DNA of 40,300 nucleotides from Caldilineaceae bacterium SB0661_bin_32 (GCA_009841235.1 VXMH01000116.1:1-40300); one strand, 5' to 3'. Positions 7,362 to 17,208 are shown, numbered from the stretch's first letter. Program-made: numbers and translations. Notes: generated from the letters alone by a model not told the origin.

Positions 7362-8246
7362 ATGATGGAATCGAACGCTGTGACCAGCCTCCAGGACCAG
7401 ATTCGGGGCAAGTACGACTCTTTCGCGCACCACACGATCTCTTATCACATTCTGGTCAACAACGAGGGCCAGGAGCGTGAACGGAGTTTCGACGTCTGGG
7501 CCTCAGAAGCTGAAATCGAGGATTTTGCGAAAGAGGGCTACCTGGTACGCGAGGCTTTGATCGAGGGCGAGCCGTTGGAGATGCTGCGCCGGGCGCTGGA
7601 CGAAGTGGAGGAGGCAGAGTTTGAAGCGGCCGACGGAAGCCGATTGGGCGGCAGGGACTGGATTCCGCGCCATCTGTTTGACAAGCATGCCGACTTTCAC
7701 ATGTTGATCAACTATGAACCAGTTCTGTCGCTGGCACGGGCGGTACTCGGCCCCTTTGTGCGCATTCGCCAGCTGGCGGCCCGCATCAGCTATCCGGGCC
7801 AAGAGGTCCAGTTTACGCGCTGGCATCACCATCAGCCGGGGATGACGGAGCCGGTTCCGCCCTTTTTCGCGTTTCCGCACAAGCTGGACTGCCTGCTCTA
7901 CCTGGATGAGTTGAACGACGCCAACGGGCTGCTGGCGGTGGCGCCGGGTACGCATTTGCATACAGGCGAGGATCTGCCGCTGGAGGAGTACGGCGACCTG
8001 GCGGGCCAGCGGGAGATTCGGGCGCCGGCGGGAACCTGCGTGGTCCTGCACGGCAACCTGTGGCATCGCGCGATGCCGACGGGCGCGGAAGGCAGGAAGC
8101 GGCGCGTGCTGATTCTGAGTTACGGGCCGACGTGGATGCGAAAGTCGCCGTTTGGAGACAGTCCGGAGAACGGGCTGATGGAGAGGGTGATCGAAGAGGC
8201 CGATCCGGCGACGCAGGAGCTGCTGGGTATTGGCGGGTATCAGTAG
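7362..8246 (+). CDS. Phytanoyl-CoA dioxygenase (PhyH)-like protein, altered metal motif
   Basis: This 294-residue protein has the double-stranded beta-helix pattern of Fe(II)/2-oxoglutarate oxygenases of the PhyH family. The distal metal His is His235 in GNLWHRAMP and the 2-oxoglutarate-binding Arg is probably Arg248 in KRRVLIL. The first metal motif is unusual: residues 154-158 read W-H-H-H-Q, where relatives have W-H-x-D, so the carboxylate ligand appears replaced by His157. It could be a three-His iron protein, a halogenase-like variant, or inactive. AAGGA lies about seven bases before ATG 7362. The upstream S51-like gene ends 70 bases before it, so cotranscription is possible. No substrate can be named. 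Confidence 0.85.
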   Translation: MMESNAVTSLQDQIRGKYDSFAHHTISYHILVNNEGQERERSFDVWASEAEIEDFAKEGYLVREALIEGEPLEMLRRALDEVEEAEFEAADGSRLGGRDWIPRHLFDKHADFHMLINYEPVLSLARAVLGPFVRIRQLAARISYPGQEVQFTRWHHHQPGMTEPVPPFFAFPHKLDCLLYLDELNDANGLLAVAPGTHLHTGEDLPLEEYGDLAGQREIRAPAGTCVVLHGNLWHRAMPTGAEGRKRRVLILSYGPTWMRKSPFGDSPENGLMERVIEEADPATQELLGIGGYQ

Positions 8247-8286
8247 TTGATAGACCAATCGATAGTTCATCATTTGAGCCCTGAAA

Positions 8287-8314
8287 TTGACACGAGCAGT
8301 CCGACCATTATAGA
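8287..8314 (+). promoter_or_regulatory. Candidate promoter of the higBA pair
   Basis: A perfect TTGACA at 8287-8292 is followed 16 bases later by TATAGA at 8309-8314. The ATG of the toxin gene is at 8318, so transcription would begin on or next to the start codon, giving a leaderless message or excluding this promoter. No Shine-Dalgarno sequence precedes the ATG, which favours the leaderless reading. Confidence 0.4.
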
Positions 8315-8317
8315 TTC

Positions 8318-8599
8318 ATGATCCGGAGTTATCGGGACAGACAAGCACGGAGGATAGCTGAACGTCGGCGTGTCAGGAAATTCCCCGAGGACATTCAGAT
8401 TCGGGCGCAGATAAAACTGATGATTCTGAACAACGCCAAGAGTCTTGAAGACTTGAGGAAACCCCCAGGGAATCGGCTGGAAGCCCTCACAGGAGATCGA
8501 ACCGGCCAGCACAGCATTCGCATCAACGACCAGTGGCGTATTTGCTTTGTTTGGAGCGGGGAAGACGCATATGATGTCGAAATAGTGGATTACCACTGA
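8318..8599 (+). CDS. higB: HigB-type toxin (RelE superfamily mRNA interferase)
   Basis: This 93-residue basic protein matches the HigB/plasmid-maintenance killer family over its length. It starts MIRSYRDR, has a central helix pair with LEDLRKPPGNRLEAL, and ends in the strand block GQHSIRINDQWRICF and DVEIVDYH. Relatives are ribosome-dependent mRNA endonucleases inhibited by HigA. The order toxin first, antitoxin second is typical of higBA and unlike most toxin-antitoxin pairs. The antitoxin follows after a 98-base gap, longer than usual, which may hold a second promoter for the antitoxin. The ATG has no ribosome site. Confidence 0.92.
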   Translation: MIRSYRDRQARRIAERRRVRKFPEDIQIRAQIKLMILNNAKSLEDLRKPPGNRLEALTGDRTGQHSIRINDQWRICFVWSGEDAYDVEIVDYH

Positions 8600-8697
8600 A
8601 TCGATCAACCGTGGGTCTGAAAAAAAGACGGACCGCCAGACGCAGGTTGTTCTTCACTCTCAAGGAGAGATCGTAACTGCAGAAGGATGAAACAGCG

Positions 8698-8994
8698 ATG
8701 AGCAAGCTCCCTCCCATTCACCCAGGAGAAATCCTCTATCAGGAGTTCCTCCTGCCACTAGGCATTACCCCGTACGGTTTGGCCAAAGCGATCGGTGTCG
8801 ATGCGCGACGGATTCATGGTATCGTCCGCGCGCAACGCTCGATCACGGCCGAGACGGCCCTTCTGTTTTCACGTTATTTTGGGAACTCGGCAGAGTTCTG
8901 GATGGGGCTACAGAATCAGTACGACCTGGAAAGTGCTGAGGACCGGCTTTCCCAAAAGCTGGACATGGTGGCGGCCTACTCGTCTGGCGAGTAA
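8698..8994 (+). CDS. higA: HigA-type antitoxin, XRE-family DNA-binding protein
   Basis: This 98-residue protein begins with the family signature PPIHPGEILYQEFLLPLGI. It continues with an XRE helix-turn-helix (residues ~25-60: GLAKAIGVDARRIHGIVRAQRSIT) and a C-terminal helix region with FWMGLQNQYDLE. It should neutralise the HigB toxin encoded upstream and autorepress the operon, as in characterised HigBA systems. AAGGA is about ten bases upstream of ATG 8698. The pair sits between a PhyH gene and the terminator of dnaN, with no transposase or integrase nearby, so it appears to be a chromosomal module. Confidence 0.92.
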   Translation: MSKLPPIHPGEILYQEFLLPLGITPYGLAKAIGVDARRIHGIVRAQRSITAETALLFSRYFGNSAEFWMGLQNQYDLESAEDRLSQKLDMVAAYSSGE

Positions 8995-9011
8995 ACCAGA
9001 TTTTCGTCCAC

Positions 9012-9044
9012 AAAAAACGGAAGTCGCGTTGACCACGACTCCCG
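9012..9044 (-). terminator. Rho-independent terminator of dnaN
   Basis: Read on the minus strand, CGGGAGTCG pairs with CGACTTCCG (plus coordinates 9036-9044 and 9018-9026) with one G-T wobble around a nine-base loop. It is followed by TTTTTT (9012-9017). It begins about 29 bases after the dnaN stop. The plus strand lacks a T tract, so it does not obviously end the higBA transcript. Confidence 0.88.
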
Positions 9045-9072
9045 TCATTTATCTCTTGGAGCGGACATTCGC

Positions 9073-10287
9073 TCAGCGGGGCGGGTGCATGGGCATGACG
9101 ACGTGGAGGAACTCTTCGTCGCCGAGGCCGAGGGGCCGGATGGTGCCGGGGCGGTTGGACTGGGTGGTTTCGAGGACGACCTGCTCCTCGTCGATCTGGC
9201 TGAGGACGGCGATCAGATAGCGGACGTCGAAGTCGATCTCCAGATCATCCCCTTCCACCATTGCATCCAATTCATTCTTGCTGTTGCCCATTTCAGCGCT
9301 GTTGGCGGTGAGATGGAGGTTGCCGACGCCGCCGTCGCCGTTGGGCTCGATCTTGAGGCGGACGATGTTGGCGTTGTCGCGGGCGAATAGCTGGGCCACG
9401 CGCACGGCCTGGAGGAAGGCGTCGGTGCCGACCACGGTACGGGTGCTGTGGCTCTTGGGGATGATGGCCCGGTAGTCGGGGAAGCGGTCGGCGATCAGCT
9501 GGCTGACGAGATCGACCTGGTGAAAGGTGCCGCGGGTCTCGCCCCCCTTGCCCCAGACGCGGAAGAGAATCTGATTGCGGGCCTGGGTCACGGTGACCTG
9601 GACCGGTTTTTCGTCTTCAGCGTCGCCGATGATACGGCCCAATTCGCTCAGATGACGGGCGGGCACGACGACGGACAGGGCATCGGTGAAGGCCTCATCG
9701 ACTTCGATGCTGCGCACGCTGAGCCGGTAGCCGTCGGTTGCGGCGAGCGAGAGGCGCTCTTTGGCAAAGGTAACTTCGACACCGGTGAGGGTCGGGCGGC
9801 TCTCATCGGTTGCGGCGGCGAAGACGACCTGATCGATCATCTTGGTCAGCCCGGCGGTCTCGAGCGCGATGGTGCGGCCTTCGAGGGCCTCGGCGGTCTC
9901 TTCGGGTCCATCGCCGTTGTCGACGGTGGGAATTACGGGAAACTCCTGCGCGTCGATGCCCTTTACGTTGACGTCGAATTTGCCGCAGCGCAGATGGAGT
10001 GTCTGCGTGCGTACGGACAGCTCCATCTCGATCTTTTCGGGCGGCAGACTGTTGACGAACTCGGTCAGCAGGCGGGCCGGCACGGTGATGGCGCCTTCAT
10101 CCTCTATGCGGGCGCCGATCCAGCAGTTGACGCCGATCTCCAGATTGGTGGCGGCCAGCCGCAACTGATCATCCTTTGCTTCCAGCAGGATGTTGCCGAG
10201 AACCGGCAATGTACTGCGCGACGATACCGCGCGACCGACGATGGACAGGCCCTTCGACAGATTCTCCTGAAAGCAGCTTACGCGCAC
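9073..10287 (-). CDS. dnaN: DNA polymerase III beta sliding clamp
   Basis: This 404-residue protein is full length for the beta clamp, which forms a ring dimer around DNA and tethers polymerase III and many repair proteins. Three repeated clamp domains are recognisable: LSIVGRAVSSRSTLPVLGNIL near the start, ATDGYRLSVRSIEV in the middle domain, and a C-terminus ending VVMPMHPPR (usual form M-P-M-R/H). The start is GTG 10287 because GGGAGG lies five bases upstream and homology begins VRVSCFQENL. An upstream ATG adding 58 residues is rejected. Unlike many bacteria, dnaA is not adjacent. The gene has its own promoter and terminator and appears monocistronic. Confidence 0.97.
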   Translation of the reverse strand: MRVSCFQENLSKGLSIVGRAVSSRSTLPVLGNILLEAKDDQLRLAATNLEIGVNCWIGARIEDEGAITVPARLLTEFVNSLPPEKIEMELSVRTQTLHLRCGKFDVNVKGIDAQEFPVIPTVDNGDGPEETAEALEGRTIALETAGLTKMIDQVVFAAATDESRPTLTGVEVTFAKERLSLAATDGYRLSVRSIEVDEAFTDALSVVVPARHLSELGRIIGDAEDEKPVQVTVTQARNQILFRVWGKGGETRGTFHQVDLVSQLIADRFPDYRAIIPKSHSTRTVVGTDAFLQAVRVAQLFARDNANIVRLKIEPNGDGGVGNLHLTANSAEMGNSKNELDAMVEGDDLEIDFDVRYLIAVLSQIDEEQVVLETTQSNRPGTIRPLGLGDEEFLHVVMPMHPPR

Positions 10288-10378
10288 TTTTGCCTCCCGT
10301 CCTCCAGGAATTTGTTCCGAATTTGGTGCATTTTCAGATTGTTCGCGCTCAAACAGCGAAGATGTAATGCGTTGATCA

Positions 10379-10407
10379 AATATAGCATAGCGGATATAGC
10401 AGGCCAA
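10379..10407 (-). promoter_or_regulatory. Candidate dnaN promoter
   Basis: On the minus strand TTGGCC (10402-10407) and TATATT (10379-10384) are separated by 17 bases and match four and five consensus bases respectively. The predicted start near 10372 gives a leader of about 85 bases before GTG 10287. The divergent sigma factor promoter lies about 60 bases away, so both may share regulatory DNA. Confidence 0.6.
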
Positions 10408-10466
10408 ACTATTGGTACATGGATCAAGCGGTAGCGCGGGGTTCGGGGACGCTGAATTCACTCAGT

Positions 10467-10496
10467 TTGGCGCAGAGCCGTCCGATTCTCTATAAT
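10467..10496 (+). promoter_or_regulatory. Candidate promoter of the sigma factor gene
   Basis: A perfect TATAAT at 10491-10496 is preceded 18 bases upstream by TTGGCG (10467-10472, four of six consensus bases). The start near 10503 would give an untranslated leader of about 168 bases before the sigma gene. This is a housekeeping-type promoter, not an ECF-type one, so autoregulation by the encoded factor is not evident. Confidence 0.65.
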
Positions 10497-10570
10497 GGTG
10501 ACGTGCGCTGCCTCCGCGCCCTTTGCGTGCAAGAGGGGCGAGCGCGGAGAGAGGAGCGGGAGGCTTTTGA

Positions 10571-10589
10571 TTCCGGTCGCAGACCGGGA
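10571..10589 (+). other. Hairpin in the sigma factor leader
   Basis: TTCCGGTC (10571-10578) and GACCGGGA (10582-10589) pair over eight positions with one T-G wobble around a GCA triloop, in the ~168-base leader of the sigma gene. The rest of the leader shows no known riboswitch or recognisable leader peptide. The whole gap 10288-10670 contains only this hairpin and the two divergent promoters. Confidence 0.4.
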
Positions 10590-10670
10590 CGACAGCCTTG
10601 GACAGTTCAGCCGGCAGGGCCTCTCCAGCTTCCACACCGCAACGATTCCAGCGACAGCGTGTTATAGATT

Positions 10671-11348
10671 ATGAACGGGAACGCTCTGAACGAAGCAGAC
10701 AGGAGCGCCAACGGAAGCCGCCCCGGAAGGACAGCGCCCGATCAGCAGGAAGAAGAGAGGGCGATTGAATCGGCGCTGGTGGCGCGGGCGAAGAAGGATA
10801 CGCAGGCGTTTGGCGAACTGTACGAGCGCTACGTTGATCGTATCTACTCGTATGTGTACAGCCGGGTACAGAACGCCGAGGATGCGGAGGACCTGACGGC
10901 GCGTATCTTTTACCGGGCGCTGGACCGGCTGGACCGCTACGAGGACAGGGGCCTGCCCTTTGGAGCGTGGCTTTTCCGCATCGCCCACAATCTGGTGGCC
11001 AACTGGCACCGCGATCAGGGGCGGCGCACGTTCGTCCCGATCGACGGGATGGTCTTTCCGGCGGAAAGGCGGGACGAGCCGGAGGCGACAGCAGAGCGGC
11101 GGGAAGGGGAGGAGGCCTTGTGGGCGGCGATAGAGAGGCTGCCAGAGGAACGGCGGCGGCTTCTCTTCCATAAATTCGGAGATCAGCTGACAAACATTGA
11201 GATCGGCGAACTGATGCAGAAGAGTGAGGGGGCGATAAAGTCACTTTATTTCCGCACACTGGCGGCACTGCGCAGAGATCTGAGCGAACAGCTCGAGGAC
11301 GGTGAAGCAGAGGGGACGCCATCCGTTTCCGAACATAAAGGAAAGTAG
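10671..11348 (+). CDS. ECF-type RNA polymerase sigma factor (sigma-70 family)
   Basis: This 225-residue protein has region 2 at residues ~37-115 (AFGELYERYVDRIYSYVYSR, then AEDLTARIFYRAL and GAWLFRIAHNLVANWHRDQ). Region 4 is at ~150-205 (LPEERRRLLFHKFGDQLTNIEIGELM, then a recognition helix with EGAIKSLYFRTLAALR). The N-terminal ~35 residues are polar and probably disordered. It recruits RNA polymerase to alternative promoters; the stimulus is unknown. The start is forced by an in-frame stop two codons before the ATG, and no ribosome site is present. A small membrane protein gene follows after seven bases and probably encodes its regulator. Confidence 0.92.
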   Translation: MNGNALNEADRSANGSRPGRTAPDQQEEERAIESALVARAKKDTQAFGELYERYVDRIYSYVYSRVQNAEDAEDLTARIFYRALDRLDRYEDRGLPFGAWLFRIAHNLVANWHRDQGRRTFVPIDGMVFPAERRDEPEATAERREGEEALWAAIERLPEERRRLLFHKFGDQLTNIEIGELMQKSEGAIKSLYFRTLAALRRDLSEQLEDGEAEGTPSVSEHKGK

Positions 11349-11355
11349 GCATCCG

Positions 11356-11769
11356 ATGGGAAGCGCGAACATGCTGGACAGGTTGCAGCAGTTCAGAACA
11401 GACGTTGTGCGGGTCATGCCCTTTCGGCAGGCGCCGCGCGGCGAAGCGGCAACCGATGCGGTTGATGACGAGTTGACGGAAGAGGAGGAGGAACAGTTCG
11501 CCCAGATGGTGAGTTTTCTGGGCAGGCTCTTCCCTTTTGTACGGCCGTCGCCTGAATTCCGGGCACGGTTGAAGGAGGCACTGCTGGCGGAGCACCGGCG
11601 GCGGCTGGCCAACGAGGGTATGCTACCGGCGCGTCAGGAGGGGGGTATTTCCTGGCGCTGGTCGCTGGCAGCGACGGTGCCGCTGTTGATCGGTGTGCTG
11701 GCGACGATACTGTGGCGACGGAGCCACCGTTCGAACGAGCAGCTGATTTCGCCGGTGGGAGGGCGGTAG
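11356..11769 (+). CDS. Small single-pass membrane protein, possible anti-sigma partner
   Basis: This 137-residue protein is not recognised by family. It has a soluble N-terminal part with an acidic run of glutamates near residues 40-46 and a helix containing FRARLKEALLAEHRR. One membrane helix follows near residues 102-119 (WSLAATVPLLIGVLATILW), then a short basic tail. The CxxC zinc anti-sigma motif is absent. Its position seven bases after an ECF sigma gene, its size and its topology suggest an anti-sigma factor or sigma-operon membrane protein, as inference only. ATG 11356 is taken; ATG 11371, with GGGAAG upstream, is an alternative. A strong terminator follows. Confidence 0.7.
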   Translation: MGSANMLDRLQQFRTDVVRVMPFRQAPRGEAATDAVDDELTEEEEEQFAQMVSFLGRLFPFVRPSPEFRARLKEALLAEHRRRLANEGMLPARQEGGISWRWSLAATVPLLIGVLATILWRRSHRSNEQLISPVGGR

Positions 11770-11802
11770 GGTCCGCCCCGCCAGCTACAGATTGCGAGGC
11801 AG

Positions 11803-11841
11803 CGCCTCTCGGCTCCCTTTGCGGGGCCGAGAGGCGTTTTT
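11803..11841 (+). terminator. Rho-independent terminator of the sigma operon
   Basis: CGCCTCTCGGC (11803-11813) pairs perfectly with GCCGAGAGGCG (11826-11836) over eleven bases. The loop can pair further (CCC with GGG). The stem is followed by TTTTT at 11837-11841. It sits 34 bases after the stop of the putative anti-sigma gene and just before the convergent gyrA end at 11850. In the gyrA direction the hairpin has no T tract. Confidence 0.92.
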
Positions 11842-11849
11842 CGTTCGGG

Positions 11850-14800
11850 CTACTGGTTTTTGCTCTTTTTCCGTCCGCCGGTGACGCTGCTCACGCGTGC
11901 CAGTTTTCCGGCGCCTTTTCCGGCTGCTCGTGTGGAAGTCTTGGCGGCAGCCGGCTTCGGTTTTGCGGCCAGTTCGTCGAGCAGACTTGCCTGTACGGAC
12001 TGGTTCCCTGAGGCAGCCGCGGCCCGCTTTCTCTCGGGCTGGGAATTCTTGACTGGCCTTTTCGTCTGTTTTGCCTGGCGGGGCCCGGCTGCACGCCTGG
12101 CGTCAGGCTCGGGCTCACTGGTCTTGCCGGCTTTTCGGCGCCGGGTTGACGCGTTGCTGGCGTCGGCGGGGGGTGAGGTTTCCTGGGCGCCATTTCGGCG
12201 GGACTTGCGACGGGGCTTTGCGTTGCGACTGGAGAGTTCGCCGTTCGCCGGCTTTGCCGCGGCCTGTTTCGGTGCGGTCCGTTCGCTGGTCGCGGGTTTG
12301 GGCTTTTTGGACGTTTCACTGGCGAGTTTGCGCGTCTTGGGCTGGGCGCCCGATTTGCCCGACTTAGCCGAGGCAGTCCCTGCCGCCGGTTTCTTCTTTG
12401 CAGGCGCTTTCTCCGTTTTCTCCTGGTTTTCCTTTGCCGGAGGCGGGGCGGCGATGTCCCCTCTGCCATTCAACTGTGGGTCGGGTGGGGGCGGCGGGCT
12501 GTGCATGGCTGCCACGACGGGGGAGACGGCCTGTACGGCCGCGACCGCGTCGCTGCCGGCCAGGTCGACCTTACGCGAGCCCAAGGCGCTGCGTCCGCTG
12601 GAAGGGATATCTTCCAGTCCAAGCGGCTTCGCCACGCCTTTCTCGGTCACGAAGGCGGCGAAGGCATGCTCCGGCGTCAGCATGGCAGCGCCGACAAGGT
12701 CGCCGGTGCGGGCGTCGAGTTTGTGGGCGATGATGCCGCCGCCGCCGCGGCCCTGCAGGTTGAACTCATTGATGGGTGTGCGTTTGACATAGCCGGCCGA
12801 TGTAACGGTGAGCAGGTCGCCGTCGGGCGCGACGGGCAGCGCGGCGATGACTTCGTCATCCCGTTTGAGGTTGATGCCGGCGACGCCGCGTGCGGCTGTA
12901 CCCATCGCCCGTACCTTTTCTTCGGGGAAACGGATCGAGCGGCCCATGCGGGTGATGAGCATGATTTCGCCGTTGCCGGGCGTAACAAGCGCGCAGGCCA
13001 GCCGGTCTTTGCCATTCACGCTTATCACGTTGAGGGCGGTCAGCGCGGCCTGAGTAAAGTCGGCGAGGGCGATGCGTTTGACGGCGCCCTGGCGGGTGAC
13101 GAGAAACAGAAAGCCCTCGGTTGCGGATTGCGGCAGCGCCAGCATTGAGGCGATGGTGTTGCGGCGGCTGAAATCGGTCAGATCGGCGAGATGTCTGCGC
13201 CCTTCCTGTGGCAGCTCATGGACCCCGAGGCGGTAGCAGCGCCCGCTGGCGGAGAAGATGAAGAGCTGGTCGCGGGTGTTGGCCGTGAGCAGCGCCGCGG
13301 CCGCGTTTTGGGCAGCCTGACGCAGGCCGGCGCGGTTGATGCCGGTGAAATCCTGGCGGCGCAAGGCGCCGTTAGCGCCGAGAGCCACCCAGACGCGGCG
13401 GTCCGGCAGCAGATCGGTGGCGGTGAGTGTGCCCTGGGCGCGTTCGACGATCTGTGTGCGGCGGCGGTCGGCGTGCTGCTGGCGCAGGGCGAGCAGCTCT
13501 TCGCGGATGACGCCGAGGATTTTGCCGTCGTCGGAGAGCAGGTCTTCGAGGTAGGAGATCAGCTGCTGCAGCTCCTTATGTTCATCCTGGAGCTGTCTAC
13601 GCTCGAGCGCGGTCAGCCGTCTCAGCGGCATATCGAGGATGGCCTGTGCCTGGACTTGGGTGAAGCCGAATGCGCGCATCAGATTGGTGCGTGCGGTGTC
13701 GACGCGCTGGCTGCGGCGAATCGTACTGATCACTTCGTCGAGGATGTCGAGCGCCTTTAGCAAACCTTCGACGATATGTGACCTGGCCTTTGCCTTGGCG
13801 AGGTCGAACTGCGAGCGGCGGCGGATAATCTCCTGCCGGTGCTCGATAAAATGCCGCAGGATGCGCTTGAGGGTGAGGGTGACGGGCTCGCCGTTGACGA
13901 GTGCCAGCAGAGACATGCCGAATGTCTGCTGCATTGGCGTCAGCCGGAGCAGGCGAGCCAGAATTGCATTCGGGTCGACGTTGCGGGTCAACTCGATGAC
14001 GATGCGCATGCCGGTCCGGTCGCTCTCGTCGCGCAGGTCGGTAATGCCGTCGATTTTGCCGTCGCGGACGAGCAGGGCGATACGTTCGAGCAGGTTGGTC
14101 TTGTTGGTCTGATAGGGCAGGTCGGTCACGACGATGCGGCTGCGGCTGCGGCTCATCTCTTCGAAGTGGGCCTTAGCCTGCATGATCAGACGCGCTCTGC
14201 CAGTGGCGTATCCCTGGGAGACGGCATCGATCTCCTCTTCGCCCTTGGCGCCCTGGCGATAGCGAAAGAGGATGCCGCCTGTTGGGAAGTCGGGTCCTTT
14301 GATGAACTGCAGGAGATCGTTGACGCCGACCTCGTCGATTTTGTCGAAGTGATCGATCAGATAGACGGCGGCGTCGACGACTTCGGCCAGATTGTGGGGG
14401 GGGATGTTGGTGGCCATGCCGACGGCGATGCCATTGGCGCCGTTGATGAGAAGGTTGGGCAGCGCGGCCGGCAGGATAGCCGGCTCTTTGAGCGTGGTGT
14501 CAAAGTTGTCGTTCCAGTCGATGGTATCCTTTTCGATGTCGGCCAGCATCAGGTCGCTGATGGCTGCCAGGCGGGCTTCGGTGTAGCGCATGGCGGCGGC
14601 GTTGTCACCGTCGATGGAGCCGAAGTTGCCCTGACCGTCGACGAGAGGATAGCGCAGGCTGAACTCCTGGGCCATGCGCACCATGGCGTCATAGACGGAG
14701 GTATCGTTGTGGGGATGGTACTTGCCGAGCACTTCGCCGACGATACGGGCGCTTTTCTTGTAGGGTTTGTTGCTGGTGACCCCCATGTCGTGCATGGCAT

Positions 14801-14939
14801 AGAGGATGCGTCGATGGACAGGTTTGAGGCCGTCGCGCACATCGGGCAGGGCGCGGGCAACGATGACGCTCATGGCGTAGTCGAGATACGACGCGTGCAT
14901 CTCGGTGGTGATTTCGATTTCGCGGACGGTTCCTATCAT
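11850..14939 (-). CDS. gyrA: DNA gyrase subunit A with long basic C-terminal tail
   Basis: This 1029-residue protein contains a complete GyrA. The winged-helix/tower breakage domain has catalytic Tyr119 in AAAMRYTEARL, and the quinolone-region helix reads HPHNDTSVYDAMVRMAQ (the usual Gly-Asp is Asn-Asp). The C-terminal beta-pinwheel carries a GyrA box Q-G-R-G-G-G-G at 729-735 (consensus QRRGGKG), which marks gyrase rather than topoisomerase IV. With GyrB it introduces negative supercoils using ATP. Normal GyrA ends near residue 810. Residues 812-1029 form an added disordered tail rich in Lys, Arg, Ala and Pro, resembling histone H1 tails, with a clamp-binding-like QASLL at 983-987. No gyrB is adjacent. 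ATG 14939 starts at the family N-terminus without a clear ribosome site. Confidence 0.96.
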   Translation of the reverse strand: MIGTVREIEITTEMHASYLDYAMSVIVARALPDVRDGLKPVHRRILYAMHDMGVTSNKPYKKSARIVGEVLGKYHPHNDTSVYDAMVRMAQEFSLRYPLVDGQGNFGSIDGDNAAAMRYTEARLAAISDLMLADIEKDTIDWNDNFDTTLKEPAILPAALPNLLINGANGIAVGMATNIPPHNLAEVVDAAVYLIDHFDKIDEVGVNDLLQFIKGPDFPTGGILFRYRQGAKGEEEIDAVSQGYATGRARLIMQAKAHFEEMSRSRSRIVVTDLPYQTNKTNLLERIALLVRDGKIDGITDLRDESDRTGMRIVIELTRNVDPNAILARLLRLTPMQQTFGMSLLALVNGEPVTLTLKRILRHFIEHRQEIIRRRSQFDLAKAKARSHIVEGLLKALDILDEVISTIRRSQRVDTARTNLMRAFGFTQVQAQAILDMPLRRLTALERRQLQDEHKELQQLISYLEDLLSDDGKILGVIREELLALRQQHADRRRTQIVERAQGTLTATDLLPDRRVWVALGANGALRRQDFTGINRAGLRQAAQNAAAALLTANTRDQLFIFSASGRCYRLGVHELPQEGRRHLADLTDFSRRNTIASMLALPQSATEGFLFLVTRQGAVKRIALADFTQAALTALNVISVNGKDRLACALVTPGNGEIMLITRMGRSIRFPEEKVRAMGTAARGVAGINLKRDDEVIAALPVAPDGDLLTVTSAGYVKRTPINEFNLQGRGGGGIIAHKLDARTGDLVGAAMLTPEHAFAAFVTEKGVAKPLGLEDIPSSGRSALGSRKVDLAGSDAVAAVQAVSPVVAAMHSPPPPPDPQLNGRGDIAAPPPAKENQEKTEKAPAKKKPAAGTASAKSGKSGAQPKTRKLASETSKKPKPATSERTAPKQAAAKPANGELSSRNAKPRRKSRRNGAQETSPPADASNASTRRRKAGKTSEPEPDARRAAGPRQAKQTKRPVKNSQPERKRAAAASGNQSVQASLLDELAAKPKPAAAKTSTRAAGKGAGKLARVSSVTGGRKKSKNQ

Positions 14940-15166
14940 TTTGCTTGTCTATTCGCTAATCAGCGCGGCGGCGATGCGGGCCAAGGCGGATGTGGAGCCG
15001 GTCAGGTGTCTCTGTTCGGCTTATATTTGCTTGCCTTCATATAAAAATGTTCGCACACGGAGAAAATCCCGTCAAGAGAGGATGTTTGGGACGCCTGCCA
15101 ATGTGAAAGAAGCTGACAGATTGCAGGTCCTAGCGCAGTCTGTGATCAGCGGCGTTGCCCAAGAAG

Positions 15167-17179
<2,013 letters not shown>

Positions 17180-17208
17180 TTCCGGCTCCGTAGTTCTGAT
17201 ACGAGCGC

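Noticed and set aside
9004..9015. TCGTCCACA near the dnaN end as a DnaA box and sign of oriC
   Set aside because: It is a single site matching seven of nine bases, overlaps the terminator, and no cluster of boxes or dnaA gene is nearby.
10288..10461. 58-residue N-terminal extension of DnaN from an upstream ATG
   Set aside because: Clamp homology begins at GTG 10287 with GGGAGG five bases before it, and the predicted promoter lies inside the extension.
10663..10668. TATAGA just before the sigma factor ATG as a leaderless promoter
   Set aside because: No -35-like sequence lies 16-18 bases upstream (the bases there are CAACGA), whereas a perfect TATAAT with a fair -35 lies 170 bases upstream.
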